DNA of 64,000 bases from Owenia fusiformis (Eukaryota > Annelida > Polychaeta > Sabellida > Oweniidae): contig CAIIXF020000001.1 of the NCBI GenBank assembly GCA_903813345.2, positions 52,595,885 to 52,659,884 on the forward strand, given 5' to 3'. The notes under the pieces are model-generated. The model ran no database searches. It was not told where the DNA came from and saw only the letters and a list, made by a program, of their open reading frames with translations. The position numbers were made by a program, and so were the translations under genes. Position 1 is the first letter of the stretch. Every line of letters begins with the position of its first letter. Shown piece by piece: positions 39,001-47,000 of this stretch.

Positions 39001-40781
39001 CCAGCATCACAGCATTCTGTTGAAAAAATTTAAAATTACATGTCACCTTGTTGAAAATCTTCATCTTGTTCAAATATGTTCATTGAATGAAGCATAATTT
39101 GAGAAATGAAATTCTTATTGGTACCATGGACTTTTAACTAGAATTGAAAGCCCATGCTGGTACTATACATGTACATTGTACATATATGCAAACTTAGATG
39201 AAAATCAAATGTTCAATCAAAGAAGGATTAATACGTGAAAGGGATTTAAATACTTCTACCAAACAATAACAACACTACAGATTATTTATTGTAAATCCAT
39301 ATCCCAATAAACCAAATTGAATGTTCAAAACTGTTAAAGGCCATATACTCAGCTCAGTTGTTCTATGCCCATGGACTACTTCTGAAAAGTTTGTCAGAAA
39401 TACATGAATAAAAAATATTTAAATCGCCCTGATTTAATCAACTGAACATTTTGCATCAGGCAAATCATGGTCCAGTTAACATGTATATATACCAAGCCCT
39501 TCAGTAATAGTCTATTATCATGAAAACATTGCACAAGTGTTTGGTCCAAAAATTCTGAAATGCTGAACTAAAAGTCAAGTAAATTAGACTGCATACTGTG
39601 TATACCATCTTCAGGTTAAAAACATTTAAAAGCATCTCACACAAATAAGTACAAGTGATAAAACTACATTTAAAGCGAAAAAAAGTCCACTGGATCAATG
39701 GCAACAGATCTCTGTTATAAAAGCAGAATTCTAAGCTTTACTTTAAAAAGTGCAAAAAATGTTATTTGAATTATTTTACATTAGGATTTATTTAAAGAAG
39801 ATGTCCTTGATCTCAAAACAGAGATATATAATAACAGAGACATACAATTACTATACATGTACTATACAGTGTGTATGTCTCAGTTGCAACAATTAGTGCA
39901 GAGGGGCCATTCATTGCCATCATGGACCAATGTCAAAATATATTTAAGTTTGGATATTTCATTAAGACTTACATCTATTTTTATTATCTACAAAGAAACC
40001 CCCTGGATAAACATTATTTCTGATATTCCTCTTGAAACATGGTGGATCTTAAAAATATAAAAGTGGATTTCCACTTTTTGAGGCTTTGAACTGAATTTAC
40101 ACTTCTTAATGCTGATATTGATAATTTTATACATTTTAAGAAAAAAGTATGTCAAAGGAGATGTTAGGCCAAATGTTGCCTTGATAGCTCAGAAAAAGTT
40201 TAACTTTTTCTATTTTATCTCCACAGGCCTTGTTGCCACTTTAAAATAATTCTCATTTATACATTACCTTATGGGGGTAACCAAGGTGCCAGGTTATGTT
40301 CAATGAAGAACCTGCAGCTAAGGTTGTAACTGGACCATTACCTGTAAAATATGATTTCAAGGTGTTTGAACATAGGACTAAAGATATTAGAAAGTTTATT
40401 TATTGATTTGATGAGGTGTTGCCAGTCCAAAAGTTTTTGTGAAACTGTCCCGGAAACTCAGTGTACAGCAACCTGGTGACAAGAATATGTGATCTGGGCT
40501 CTTATAAATATGAATTTACTAAAAATATATAAGACTTAAGATTTTATATAAACACCTATCTAACCATCACCACCCCACTCAATCACCCCCCCCCCCCCCC
40601 ATCAGTTATCCCCTGCATGTACTGTACCTTTTGGCATTCCACAGGGTCCTGGTGTCCTAACACTGTCTAGGAAATCAAAATCGTACATCCGAGCCCATGG
40701 GTAGGTTAGAGAAACATGACTTGTTACATCCAATATTAGGCTACTGGCAATTAGAAATATTATGAACTTGTGGCTGGACAT
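5921..40781 (-). CDS. Giant secreted/membrane protein: LPMO-like copper domain, EGFs, four DOMON domains, mucin stretch, SEA, TM
   Basis: Nineteen exons, minus strand: 40628-40781, 40268-40341, 34869-34966, 32309-32451, 26717-26815, 26238-26360, 25884-25981, 25465-25537, 20254-21972, 18902-19108, 18469-18690, 17758-17945, 16859-16917, 15713-16017, 15372-15484, 14414-14472, 7359-7549, 6708-6874 and 6058 down to 6008 or 5921. Phases agree at every junction; exons 1-18 encode 1,364 residues. Order: signal peptide 1-21, LPMO-like domain 22-156, EGFs 157-230, half-DOMON 231-287, DOMON ~327-485, Thr/Pro/Ser stretch 491-664, DOMON 665-825, RKKR 833-836, Skeletor-type DOMON 861-1003, DOMON 1004-1187, SEA 1188-1308, TM ~1323-1345. 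It is a type I membrane protein, most of it extracellular. DOMONs bind heme or sugar; a redox role is inference. The 3' end is the least certain: reading through exon 19 gives a stop at 5921, while a weak GAG|GTAGTT donor at 6008 would lead to an unseen exon. The start is supported by the signal peptide. Confidence 0.85.
6708..6874 (-). CDS. Exon 18: transmembrane helix and basic cytoplasmic tail
   Basis: After SSTVGLSEMDK comes a hydrophobic run IYIVIGVAAGLVLLFIVVFV, then KLVEHKRNEEIKKKSAVEK. Positive charges follow the helix, consistent with the C terminus in the cytoplasm. The exon ends in phase 0 at AAG|GTATGT. Confidence 0.9.
7359..15484 (-). CDS. Exons 15-17: SEA domain
   Basis: The exons encode IGIEIHITNLQYSNDYKDLK, SLTNLLKEEANKFFADKDGY, EIVIKYYRSGGPSVKAGFDV and VESEVRVTLKSQL. 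An opening strand, 'N..Y...L.d..S', a helix, then 'Y-R-x-G-x-x-S-V-x-x-x-F-x-V-x-Y' and a closing helix fit an extracellular SEA domain just outside the membrane. In MUC1-type SEA the cut is at G|SVVV; here the motif reads GGPSVKA, so self-cleavage is doubtful. Intron 16 (7550-14413) is 6.9 kb and holds three repeat elements. Confidence 0.75.
7680..8330. mobile_element. Non-autonomous TIR element, CAGGGTGTCCC ends
   Basis: The left end CAGGGTGTCCCGAAAG and the right end (reverse complement CAGGGTGTCCCAAAAG) start long imperfect inverted repeats of roughly 190 bp each. Both continue through 'ctaggcagacata' and 'gagtatcatggttcaactca'. There is no ORF. The flanks TG/TA suggest an eroded TA duplication. 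It lies in intron 16 of the DOMON gene. Confidence 0.75.
8918..8963. repeat. (TATTG)n pentamer microsatellite
   Basis: This is an imperfect TATTG / TATCG pentamer run within DOMON intron 16. Confidence 0.8.
9994..13445. mobile_element. 3.45-kb element with 9-bp TSD and TIRs built of 15-bp subrepeats
   Basis: The flanks are the 9-mer ACTTCAGCC at 9985-9993 and 13446-13454. The left end is GGGTGCACCCCAGTTGTCCG, and the reverse complement of the right end is GGGGTCAACCCAGTTGTCCG. Each then continues as a tandem array of the 15-mer CCCAGTTGTCCGAAA: about nine units on the left (10004-10135), about twelve on the right (13255-13438, inverted). A few units carry TTTTCC or TTCTCC variants at the inner edge on both sides. 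A 9-bp TSD points to a Mutator-like element. No transposase ORF is present, so it needs a helper. ORFs over the arrays are artefacts of the 15-bp period. Confidence 0.85.
11740..12200. repeat. Internal imperfect palindrome of the 9994-13445 element
   Basis: The left arm ('cgcggtcttcgaccgttaat', 'gaaaatcaaggatt', 'gatactgcacc') is mirrored on the right ('ggtgcagtatgag', 'aatccttgattttc', 'ttaacggtcgaag'). The centre near 11965 has 'cccagctgttagaag' facing 'cttacagctgggg'. It may be a nested fold-back MITE or a structural part of the host element. Confidence 0.7.
15030..15180 (+). repeat. Dispersed intronic repeat, copy 1
   Basis: It shares 'caccacctg(t/c)catttgttacagatg', '(c)accaaacgccaaccaccg' and 'ggagaccataac' with 22040-22215 and 28040-28190. 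All three copies lie in introns of the DOMON gene and in the same orientation. No ends are defined and no ORF is seen. Confidence 0.65.
15713..17945 (-). CDS. Exons 12-14: fourth DOMON
   Basis: Exon 12 gives YAHPSGCQGNECDYHASFTY and GDRWIGIGFSSNNIM. Exon 13 continues PGSDIVLGWTSDATAVVKD. Exon 14 gives CKLRWASSW, DGFTTMTFTRNI, GCVYMLYPLSGG and KIGHHDQVP. This is a complete DOMON with NNIMPGSDIVLGW (candidate Met ligand) and GHHDQ (candidate His). An intron falls between the Met and the following strand. The region matches the other two cytochrome-like DOMONs in length (~180 residues). Confidence 0.85.
16180..16615. repeat. CCATA/TATGG pentamer array with strand switch
   Basis: CCATA-type pentamers run to about 16480 and then continue as TATGG, their complement, to about 16615. 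The region could fold into a hairpin. All ORFs reported here on either strand follow the repeat period and are not genes. It lies in DOMON intron 13. Confidence 0.8.
17415..17625. mobile_element. 211-bp MITE, CAGGGTGTCAAAT ends, TA flanks
   Basis: The left CAGGGTGTCAAATA and the right (reverse complement CAGGGTGTCAAATA) are flanked by TA at 17413-17414 and 17626-17627. It is a short non-coding element of mariner style in DOMON intron 12. Confidence 0.75.
17980..18320 (-). repeat. Diverged relative of the 35090-36170 tandem repeat
   Basis: Blocks such as 'ttggattttccatcctaaaa', 'gtcttgtctac', 'gatgattctt' and 'attctgggtaaatttaaggt' are the reverse complement of the 170-bp units at 35090-36170. 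About two degenerate units are seen, in DOMON intron 11. Confidence 0.6.
18469..19108 (-). CDS. Exons 10-11: Skeletor-type DOMON
   Basis: The sequence has MDCTDLVVGTARG, SRVGDYYTRDRSTPRFD and YGGTESLTGAVGAEVDGWTT, then GAMHVIWARGQE and DELKYHGR. The 'VVGTARG..RV.DYYTRDRSTP...D..YGG..SLT' pattern is, as I remember it, that of the DOMON in Drosophila Skeletor and relatives, which often sits with DM13 domains. No DM13 is seen here. It lacks the LM...IGW motif of the other DOMONs, so its ligand may differ. The intron between the two exons is phase 1. Confidence 0.75.
19241..19437. mobile_element. 197-bp MITE with CAGTGATCT ends
   Basis: It starts CAGTGATCTCCCCA and ends with the complement of CAGTGATCTACCCA. 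No matching TSD was found, so the copy is old. A related start (CAGTGATCTTCCCAGC) occurs near 38994 without a clear partner. It lies in DOMON intron 9. Confidence 0.6.
20254..21972 (-). CDS. Exon 9: DOMON - mucin-like repeat - DOMON - furin-type site
   Basis: This 1,719-bp exon opens with a PEPEPEP linker. DOMON A runs from CTGSFMVDC to ISWHGGNKGS and has KNRLMFDSDMYIGW. About 174 residues rich in Thr, Pro and Ser follow, with PTTQSPTTD-type units (DNA repeat about 20857-21367), a likely O-glycosylated stalk. DOMON B runs from CRDEFTHNC to TTGYHISNRRSS and has NDKLMPNTDIYIGW. Both keep a Met before the D-x-(Y)-IGW strand and a late His, the positions of axial heme ligands in cytochrome-type DOMONs. 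TVRKKRHADD follows, a furin-like RKKR site, then a second PEPEPEP linker. The 3' splice donor is GC (AG|GCAAGT). Confidence 0.85.
22040..22215 (+). repeat. Dispersed intronic repeat, copy 2, with inverted partner at 24897
   Basis: This is the same family as 15030-15180. Its right part ('acccaacgtaaattgttccg', 'gacttgttttccacaa') is repeated in reverse complement at 24897-24965. The pair may be the ends of one 2.7-kb element enclosing the LINE fragment. Confidence 0.6.
22735..23242 (+). pseudogene. 3' end of a non-LTR retrotransposon (LINE) with A-rich tail
   Basis: The ORF 22811-23146 encodes HKIITDFDCELIKPIWEKIE, IRWQDIVLGN and LLLTIVAYTVYSNWIAF. 'W..I...L...I.W..I..G....' followed by a Y.VY motif is the usual tail of LINE reverse-transcriptase ORFs in marine animals. 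It has no reverse-transcriptase catalytic region. GAATAAA and A-rich runs follow at 23211-23242. This is a 5'-truncated insertion, antisense to the host gene, in DOMON intron 8. The left limit is approximate and I saw no TSD. Confidence 0.6.
23243..24896. other. DOMON intron 8, no feature recognised
   Basis: A 78-residue ORF (23946-24182) has no recognisable motif and no neighbouring splice sites of a known exon. The rest is AT-rich unique-looking sequence. Confidence 0.4.
24897..24965 (-). repeat. Inverted partner of the 22040-22215 repeat
   Basis: 'aacaagtccggaacgattta' and 'cgttgggaagtatagggcac' read as the reverse complement of about 22148-22215. Confidence 0.6.
25465..25981 (-). CDS. 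Exons 7-8: half-DOMON-like segment
   Basis: The exons encode EFDPNLYQRKTLDHLGEVN, LYYRVLQDEGEMEMVIQA and TSWVALGWRPQ. The pattern 'strand - EMEMVIQAKTTSWVALGW' resembles the first strands of a DOMON, where W(V/I)(A/G)(L/I)G(F/W) is the core. The next exon goes straight into a Pro/Glu linker (PEPEPEP), so the second half of that domain is missing. It could instead be a separate linker fold. The phases leave no room for a hidden exon unless its length is a multiple of three. Confidence 0.5.
26238..26815 (-). CDS. Exons 5-6: two EGF-like modules
   Basis: Each exon is a phase 1-1 EGF unit. Exon 5 has KCSSKGAYVNETCICDTLY then GDKCQY, a reduced EGF with four cysteines (C-x10-C-x-C-x8-C). Exon 6 has DECEEDSHCGGHGRC, later QCYCQPGWFGRSC, a full six-cysteine EGF with the GWFGRSC end. 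DECEED suggests, but does not prove, calcium binding. Such units usually act as spacers or protein-binding modules. Confidence 0.85.
26816..28039. other. DOMON intron 4, no clear feature
   Basis: The sequence is AT-rich with a small palindrome ('ggtatatattatatatacc') near 27270. No exon or repeat family is recognised. Confidence 0.4.
28040..28190 (+). repeat. Dispersed intronic repeat, copy 3
   Basis: This is the third member of the family at 15030 and 22040 ('acctgccatttattacaaac', 'accaaacaccaaccac'), in the same orientation, in DOMON intron 4. Confidence 0.6.
29336..31380. repeat. CATGG/TACCATGGTA palindromic array
   Basis: About 2 kb is packed with CCATGGTATACCATGG, CATTGCATTTCATGG and related words, most of them self-complementary. 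Longer units of roughly 110-120 bp ('ctgaccatcatttaccatgg', 'tttcattgccatgttcctga') repeat from 29480 to 30230. A large internal palindrome lies at 31005-31245. ORFs here are repeat artefacts. It lies in DOMON intron 4. Confidence 0.85.
31540..32215 (+). repeat. Repeat module: two ~150-bp 'ggccattttgaat' units ending in (GGAC)n
   Basis: Two related units (31560-31700, 31700-31845) share 'cattttgaattt', 'atcagaaaaac' and 'tttgag(t/c)ataat'. The stretch then ends in a GGACGGACG array (32110-32170) and 'gaacttcgttcattgggata'. A similar module in the reverse arrangement begins at 44030. This is an interspersed repeat in DOMON intron 4. Confidence 0.65.
32309..40781 (-). CDS. Exons 1-4: signal peptide and LPMO-like N-terminal-His domain
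   Basis: Exon 1 begins MSSHKFIIFLIASSLILDVTS, a signal peptide. The likely cut leaves HVSLTYPWARMYDFDF as mature N terminus. An HxxLxxPxxR start with free N-terminal His is the hallmark of the copper 'histidine brace' of LPMOs (AA10, AA15) and of X325/Bim1 copper proteins. Further matches: PGPCGMPKG (Cys47), ITWHLGYPHKGG (His70, His75 as candidates for the second His), TCSNCSLRLLRQ (CxxC, 123/126) and FWSCADLNI (146-151), like the C-x2-C-x-L and 'CADV' strands of LPMO folds. At ~135 residues it is shorter than catalytic LPMOs, nearer X325. Copper binding is inferred; enzymatic activity is not shown. Confidence 0.6.
32880..33056. mobile_element. 177-bp MITE, CAGTAAAACCTGT ends, TA flanks
   Basis: CAGTAAAACCTGT starts the element and ACAGGTTTTACTG ends it, flanked by TA (32878-32879, 33057-33058). 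Inner 'aggtgttcact' motifs repeat five or six times. The ends resemble pogo/Tc1-type elements. It lies in DOMON intron 3. Confidence 0.8.
34467..34793. mobile_element. Short TIR element in DOMON intron 3
   Basis: 'taataataacttaagttcat' through 'catccaactagctttatcaa' is mirrored by 'ttgataaagctagttggatg' through 'atgaactttagttattatta'. The arms are about 110 bp. No TSD was settled. Confidence 0.7.
35090..36170 (+). repeat. ~170-bp tandem repeat, about six units
   Basis: Each unit runs 'aaaatggccaccttaaaatt', 'atgcccaaaaactaatcagt', 'gaaaatttcagatgaatccc' and 'tttggctggaaacctgtaga'. Units are very similar to each other, the first being most diverged. It is flanked on both sides by 'aatatcgtacc'. 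It lies in DOMON intron 2. Confidence 0.85.
36386..38691 (+). repeat. 29-bp minisatellite, about 80 copies
   Basis: The consensus starts 'ggtaatgatacaagttacac' and closes 'tgtatgtat'. Spacing between successive 'atgatacaag' words is 29 bases. Unit variants (tgaatgg, tgtacgg, aaaagtt, agtgac, ggttatg) recur in blocks, indicating higher-order duplication. There are no unique spacers. It lies in DOMON intron 2. Confidence 0.95.
38692..40267. other. DOMON intron 2 remainder, no clear feature
   Basis: The sequence is AT-rich, with a lone CAGTGATCTTCCCAGC end-like motif near 38994. No exon is seen. Confidence 0.4.
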
Positions 40782-41073
40782 GATTTTCGATCCAAATCAT
40801 TCAAATGCCGCGGCAATGATAAAACTTCAAAAACTCAGCAATTTTCTAACTTTTCATGATGGGTTCACAACGAGCACTTCTTCTTCGTCCTTTAAAAGTT
40901 TCATAAAATAACGCCCTGTAGGTCTACATGCACAGTCATAATTACTGAATCGTGTAAAGTGCAACAAAACATCATTTTTCATGAGCTTAACTTGTTGTGA
41001 TTCGTGCCTTTTCATTCGAATCTTTCCTTTTCGTACGGTGTATTCGAAAGTGAGGCACTGACCTACTTTTAAA
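40782..41073. promoter_or_regulatory. Divergent promoter region between the DOMON gene and BCAS2
   Basis: Only 292 bp separate the two start codons, which face away from each other, so both 5' UTRs and core promoters must overlap or sit here (unless either gene has an upstream non-coding exon). I see no convincing TATA box. Several CG pairs (gccgcgg, acaacgag, cttcgtcc, ttcgtacggtg) contrast with the surrounding CG-poor sequence. Confidence 0.6.
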
Positions 41074-44000
41074 ATGGCTGGCGAGGTTGTTGTAGACGCG
41101 TTGCCATATTTTGACCAAGGTTATGATGAGCCTGGCATACGAGAAGCGGTAAGTTGCAGTTCTTTACAATCTCTTCGAGTTATTTTACTGTGGCGCTTAT
41201 TTTGAAGCACAAAAAATGTAAATTTACTCTACGAATTGATCACTAAAATTTTAAATATAAATTTCCAAAACCCGGAAGTTGCAATCATTGTCATTCATTC
41301 AATGTTGATTTTATAGTACGAGCAAAGTACGAGGGTCCTATCATATATTTTGTGGCATCTTATATTTTGATGCTTTCTTGCCATGTTATTTTTGAAACAA
41401 GATAATCCAGTGAAAATGACGAAAAATACGAAGGCCATGATGCTATTTTGACAAACCTGATCCACTTTTTATGAAAATACCACAGAGAAAGACAATGAAC
41501 AAACGGGTTGTGCTAAATACCACCTAGGTGCCCCACACCTAGGTGTCCCCATTGAAATGCCTTACTGGCATATTTTACTACTTTATTTCAAGATAACAAT
41601 TTTCCAATTGTTATATATGGTACATAATAAAGTATTTTCACGGAACTTGTGTAAATATTTCTGTTTGTTTATGATATTTTTAATTTTCTTGAAAATTTTG
41701 ATCGATGTCGAAAAAGTCATTTGTAAGAATAATATTTCATTATTTGCTCACTATAAAATGATACAAATTCACTATTTTAGCAACAAGTATGAACAATATA
41801 TATATTTCAAATATAAATGCACACTTTAGCATTAGCATTAATGGTGTTTTATTACTACAAATAAGTAACCATACATATGAGCAAAATTCCAGGTTATAAC
41901 AATAAAACGTTTTACATTTTATTTTCTAATCTTCTTTGCTATATTCTCGACTACAAATTATTATTTCAAGCCTATTCAATGTCAAGTCAATATGACAAAG
42001 GAAATAATACTATATTTAAAATATGCTATACCTGCACATGTTATTTTCTGGTACAAAATTAAGTATGAAGGCATGTGTGTATTTCCTTCCTTTTTCAGGA
42101 AAGTATCATTAATCACTGTCTACTTTTAGTAAACCTGGAAACAGGTCAATTATAGCTCCTGTGTTGTCTGGAAACTTCGAAAGAAAATTTGGAAAGATAG
42201 AAAGCGTGAGACATCAGAATTTCCTAAAGTTCCCATTGAACTCTTACCAGATTGACTAAAAGAAGACAATGTATTGATACTTTCCTGAAAAAAGCAAGGA
42301 AATTACCCAAATGCGAGTAGGTAGTTACCAGTTTCACCACCAGGTGGCTGATTCGGGTCAATTAACAAGGCAGGTATATAACAAAGTTCCCTTAAACTTG
42401 AATATTATCAATTTAAGTGGCTCAATTTCATATAACCCTTATGTGTCTGATACTTATACTAATGAAAATATGTCCAGTAAAGCAAAATATTATCTGTCCA
42501 CTAAAAGAAAAGATATTTCATTTTTTGTGATTTTATAGCATGGGGTCTATGGGGAATCTCCCCGAGCTAGAAGTCACATTTTCAAAGAAAATTAATTTTC
42601 AAAGTTGATAAACACTTTTTAAAACCACATTTCTAGATGTAATTTTACATGTAGATTTCAAATATGATATTACTTTGACTGAATTTTGAATATTTAATGA
42701 CGTAAATCAAGATTATTTCTACTCGCATCTGGGTTATTGACACATGCCTTTATACTTTATTTTTTACCAGAAAATAACATGTGCAAGTATAGCAATTTTT
42801 TCCCAAAATGTTATTTTCCAGCTGAATCTTAAATGCTTGTAAAGCAAGGGGGTAAAGAAGTCTCTCAGAGAATGTCAACATCTATAATACTTGTGCTGTT
42901 TGTGGTTTTGAAAGTATGCTTGTATGTTTATTTCTTCTATGTTCCAGGCCTTGGCGCTAGTTGAAGAGGAGACTAGGAGATACAGACCAACAAAAAACTA
43001 CCTGGAATATCTCCCACCACCTGTGTATAATGCATTTGAGGTATGGTATAGACTTGTAAGATTCAGATAATCAGCTTCAAATAATCAAGCAACATAGAGC
43101 TTTATCTCATTTAGGCTTTAGGGCTTGCATGATAAGAATTCATGAAAAAATGACTCATTTGAACATATTTCTTGTTTCCCTTTTTATATTCAAATGCTTT
43201 GGCGAATTATGTCCATTTTTACCCCATATTTGAACTTACAAATATAATTACAGTTATCCCTAAAGGTTTATTTAGTGGACTTATCTTTATAACTGCAGTT
43301 TCTCACAATTGAATATGATCTTAAAACTGGTTAAATATGCACTGGCGGATATGGGGGGGGGGGCCCAGGGGCCCGGGCCCCCCCCCCTTGGGTGGGCCCA
43401 GAAAAAAAAAATTGTGCCCAAAAAAAATTTTGAGCCTAAAAAGGCTTTAAGGCCCCAAAAAGTAGGCCTTTTTGGTCATAAATTGGCCTTGTAAGGCCTT
43501 ATTTGTTAATTTTAGGCCAAATTTTGAAGAAAATGGACCTCAAAATTTCAAAATTTGGGCCCACTTTTGGGTTTATGGGGCCAAAATTTTTTTCCGCGCA
43601 AGCGCGGAAGTTTTTTTCTCAGACCACAAGTTTGGGCCCCCCCCTTGGTGGTTCCCAGATCCGCCCCTGATATGGTAGTTCATTTGTCAATATAGGAAGC
43701 AGACAAAGTTCTTTTTATCAATTGCAGACTGAAACAATTAAGAATGAGATGGAGAGGCTACAGGCCAGGTTGCCAATGGACATGCTTAGTATGAAAAGGT
43801 AAGAAAGGCTAGTGTAAAATAAATGAAAGCTAACAGTATTATTCAATGCTTTTATAGATTCTAATATTTTAGAAATAAATGCTTTACAACCCAAAATATA
43901 TGAAATTTACTGTTATGATAATAAATGGTTGAAAGGATGAGTGAACATTGTTTTCATCACACGGACAACTGTTGCAAGTATAGCCACACTGTGACCATTC

Positions 44001-47000
44001 AGTAGTAATATTTACCCTTTCTACTGTTGGTAGGGTGTCATTATCCCATCGAACGAAGTTCGGAGGCATATAGGGAACGCCTCCGTCCGTCCGTCCGTAT
44101 GTACGTACGTACGTCCGTCCGTCCGGGCAATAACTCAAATACCGTTGGCCCGATTTTGTTCATATTTTGTACACATATACCCTATGGGGGTAGAAGTTCT
44201 GCTCGAAAGCCGATTTTCAAAATGGCCACTCATTTCAAAATGGCGGCCATTTTAGTGCCGAATTTACAGTAATTTAGATGCAATATGTAAAATTGTAATA
44301 GCAATATGTTTTAGATGTAGAAAAATTATATAGGACATTAATAAAGCTAGAAATGTAGATATAAAGAAGCACATGGCAGCCATCTTGAAAAATGGCGGCC
44401 TTTACTCGTTATTTTACGATTCTTGCTGTAACTCGAAAAGTAGTGGAGCGATTTTGTTCATATTTGGTATGTGAATACTACAAACATCGCACACTGTCTA
44501 AAGACAATTTTGGTAGAAAGTGGCCATTTTAAAAAATGGCCGCCATTTTAACGTATTTTACTATAACTCGAAAAGTAGTGAAGCGATTTTGTTCATATTT
44601 GGTATATGAATACTATAAGCATGGCACACTGTCTAATGACACTTTTGGTAGAAGGCAGCCATTTTGAAAAATGGCTGCCATTTTAACATATTTTACTATA
44701 ACTCGAAAAGTAGTGAAGCGATTTTGTTCATATTTGGTATGTGAATACTGTAAGCATGGCACACTGTTGGTAGAAGGTGGCCATTTTGAAAAATGGCTGC
44801 CATTTTAACGTATTTTACTATAACTTGAAAAGTAGTGGAGCGATTTTGTTCATATTTGGTATGTGAATACTATAAGTATGGCACATGGTCTAATGACACT
44901 TTTGGTAGAAGGTGGCCATTTTGAAAAATGGCTGCCATTTTTGCTATATACAGGGTGGTCCAAAAAAAATTGGAACATTTGATAATTGAACGCAAAACCT
45001 TTATTTTTCTTCTAAAATGCACCAAATTTTAACTGAGCTTAGTTCAGTCAATTATTTATCTGATGTAAAGTTTATGGGTGCAAACAACAAAGTTAATGCA
45101 TTAAACTAGACAATGTTTGATATGACCCCTCAACTCCTGAATTACAAGTTGAAGCCTGGGACTCAGTTTTGAAATGATTCATTCACCTTGCTGTTTGTTT
45201 GATTTTGTCCAAGCCATCTTGATTAAAAAATTCAGCTTAAACAAACTACTTATATGTTTGCCTTGGAAGATCAAATATGTGAACACATTCAACATTTTTT
45301 ACTCAAATTGATGGGTATCAAGCATATTTTGATGGCTATTGTTAGGTGTATTACTGATTGAATATTCTCAAGAAAGAGGCCAGGGCAGTATGTTTTGACT
45401 GGTAAATGAGCCCCCCTCTCCCTTTCTTGTTCTAATATGGATAATATTCATTGAATACATCAATATATGTATATCAATATCATAAAGGAGTTTCCCAGAA
45501 CACAAATGATATATTATATGTACTTAGAGGTGGTTTTGAATAAAGCCTTGTAAATAAGTGGTCAGTTTCCCCTTTACTGAAAAGTGAAAACAATGATTTT
45601 GTCACTTTAGTAGCTGTATGGGTTATGCAATCACTCACCTTTTGCATGTTCTTTCTTTCCAACTCTTAAATAAAAATAATGATTTGGGGTATTCTTAAGT
45701 TAATGATAACACAATAGCTTTCTAGTAAACCATAGATGCTTTTCAACTAAATATGATTTTATAAAATGTGTATCGCAATCAACGTGTTCATTAAAGCGTT
45801 GAAATAAAGAAAACTTGAAAAAGTAGTGGCGAAATTGACAAGTGTATATTTGCGAAAAGGGGGTCATATCAAACATTGACTAGTTTAATGCATTAACTTT
45901 GTGGCTTGCACCTATAAACTTTACATCAGAGAGATAAGTGACTGAACTATGCTCAGTAAAATTTTGGTACATTTCAGACGAAAAATAAAGGTTTTGCGTT
46001 CAATTAACAAATGTTCCAATTTTTTTGGACCACCCTGTACTTTGTTTGTAAAAATGCCATCCTTGGCTGTTCGATGGGATTCGCTACGCTTTGGCGTTGC
46101 CGTTGTTCTGGTTATTTTTTGAAATTGTATGATGATGATAAAGACATGAAAGAGGGGAATATCCCAGAATACATAGATGAACTTATATTTCCATATAAGG
46201 ATAGAGGCTCATCTTGACATAAAGATAGGCTCATCTATGAATTCTGGGATATTTCCTCCTCTTGTAATGATACAATGTTCCAGATATGAACTTCCACAGC
46301 CCCCTGGTGGCAAGATGACAGACATCTCAGCCTGGACTGAATGTGTAGAGAACTCACAAGCCCAACTTGAACACCAGGCTTTGAGGTAGGCTCTATAAAT
46401 TATGTGTATCTATGGGTTGTACTTTACTGACATATTTGTGTCAAGATTTCTATATCCTATCAAGGAGGTCTTGAAGCAATACAGCTGCTGATTCTAGAAA
46501 CGTTATGTATTCAAGAGGTTCAGCTAGAGACATTGAATTGATACACTGTTAAATAACATTTATGCTTTGTTGAATTTGCAATATCATCAGTTTAAACACC
46601 CATGAATTTCATAAATGAAACATGAGGTAAAATGTACTAGCTCATATGACATACCATTTACTCATGTAACATTTTGTTGTAATTTTCTTTTTAAGAATCC
46701 AGAATCTAGAGTTGATGTCAAAGTATGGAGCTAGTATGTGGAAGAGTCACAATGATATCCTGGTGGGAATGTCTGAGGATGCACAGAAACAGCTCAACAA
46801 AATAAGGTGCGAATTTATGAAGGCATAACATGAAGGTATACTTTGGTGTAAGTTGCCACCTTTTGACATTTTATTACATACCTATACAACTTTAGATGCT
46901 CAGCTTAGTAAACTTGGACGGCAGAGATCATTTCTACACGTTTTAAAACAATTTTTGTGTAAATTGGATGAAAATTGTTCAAATGAGAGCAATTTTTGTG

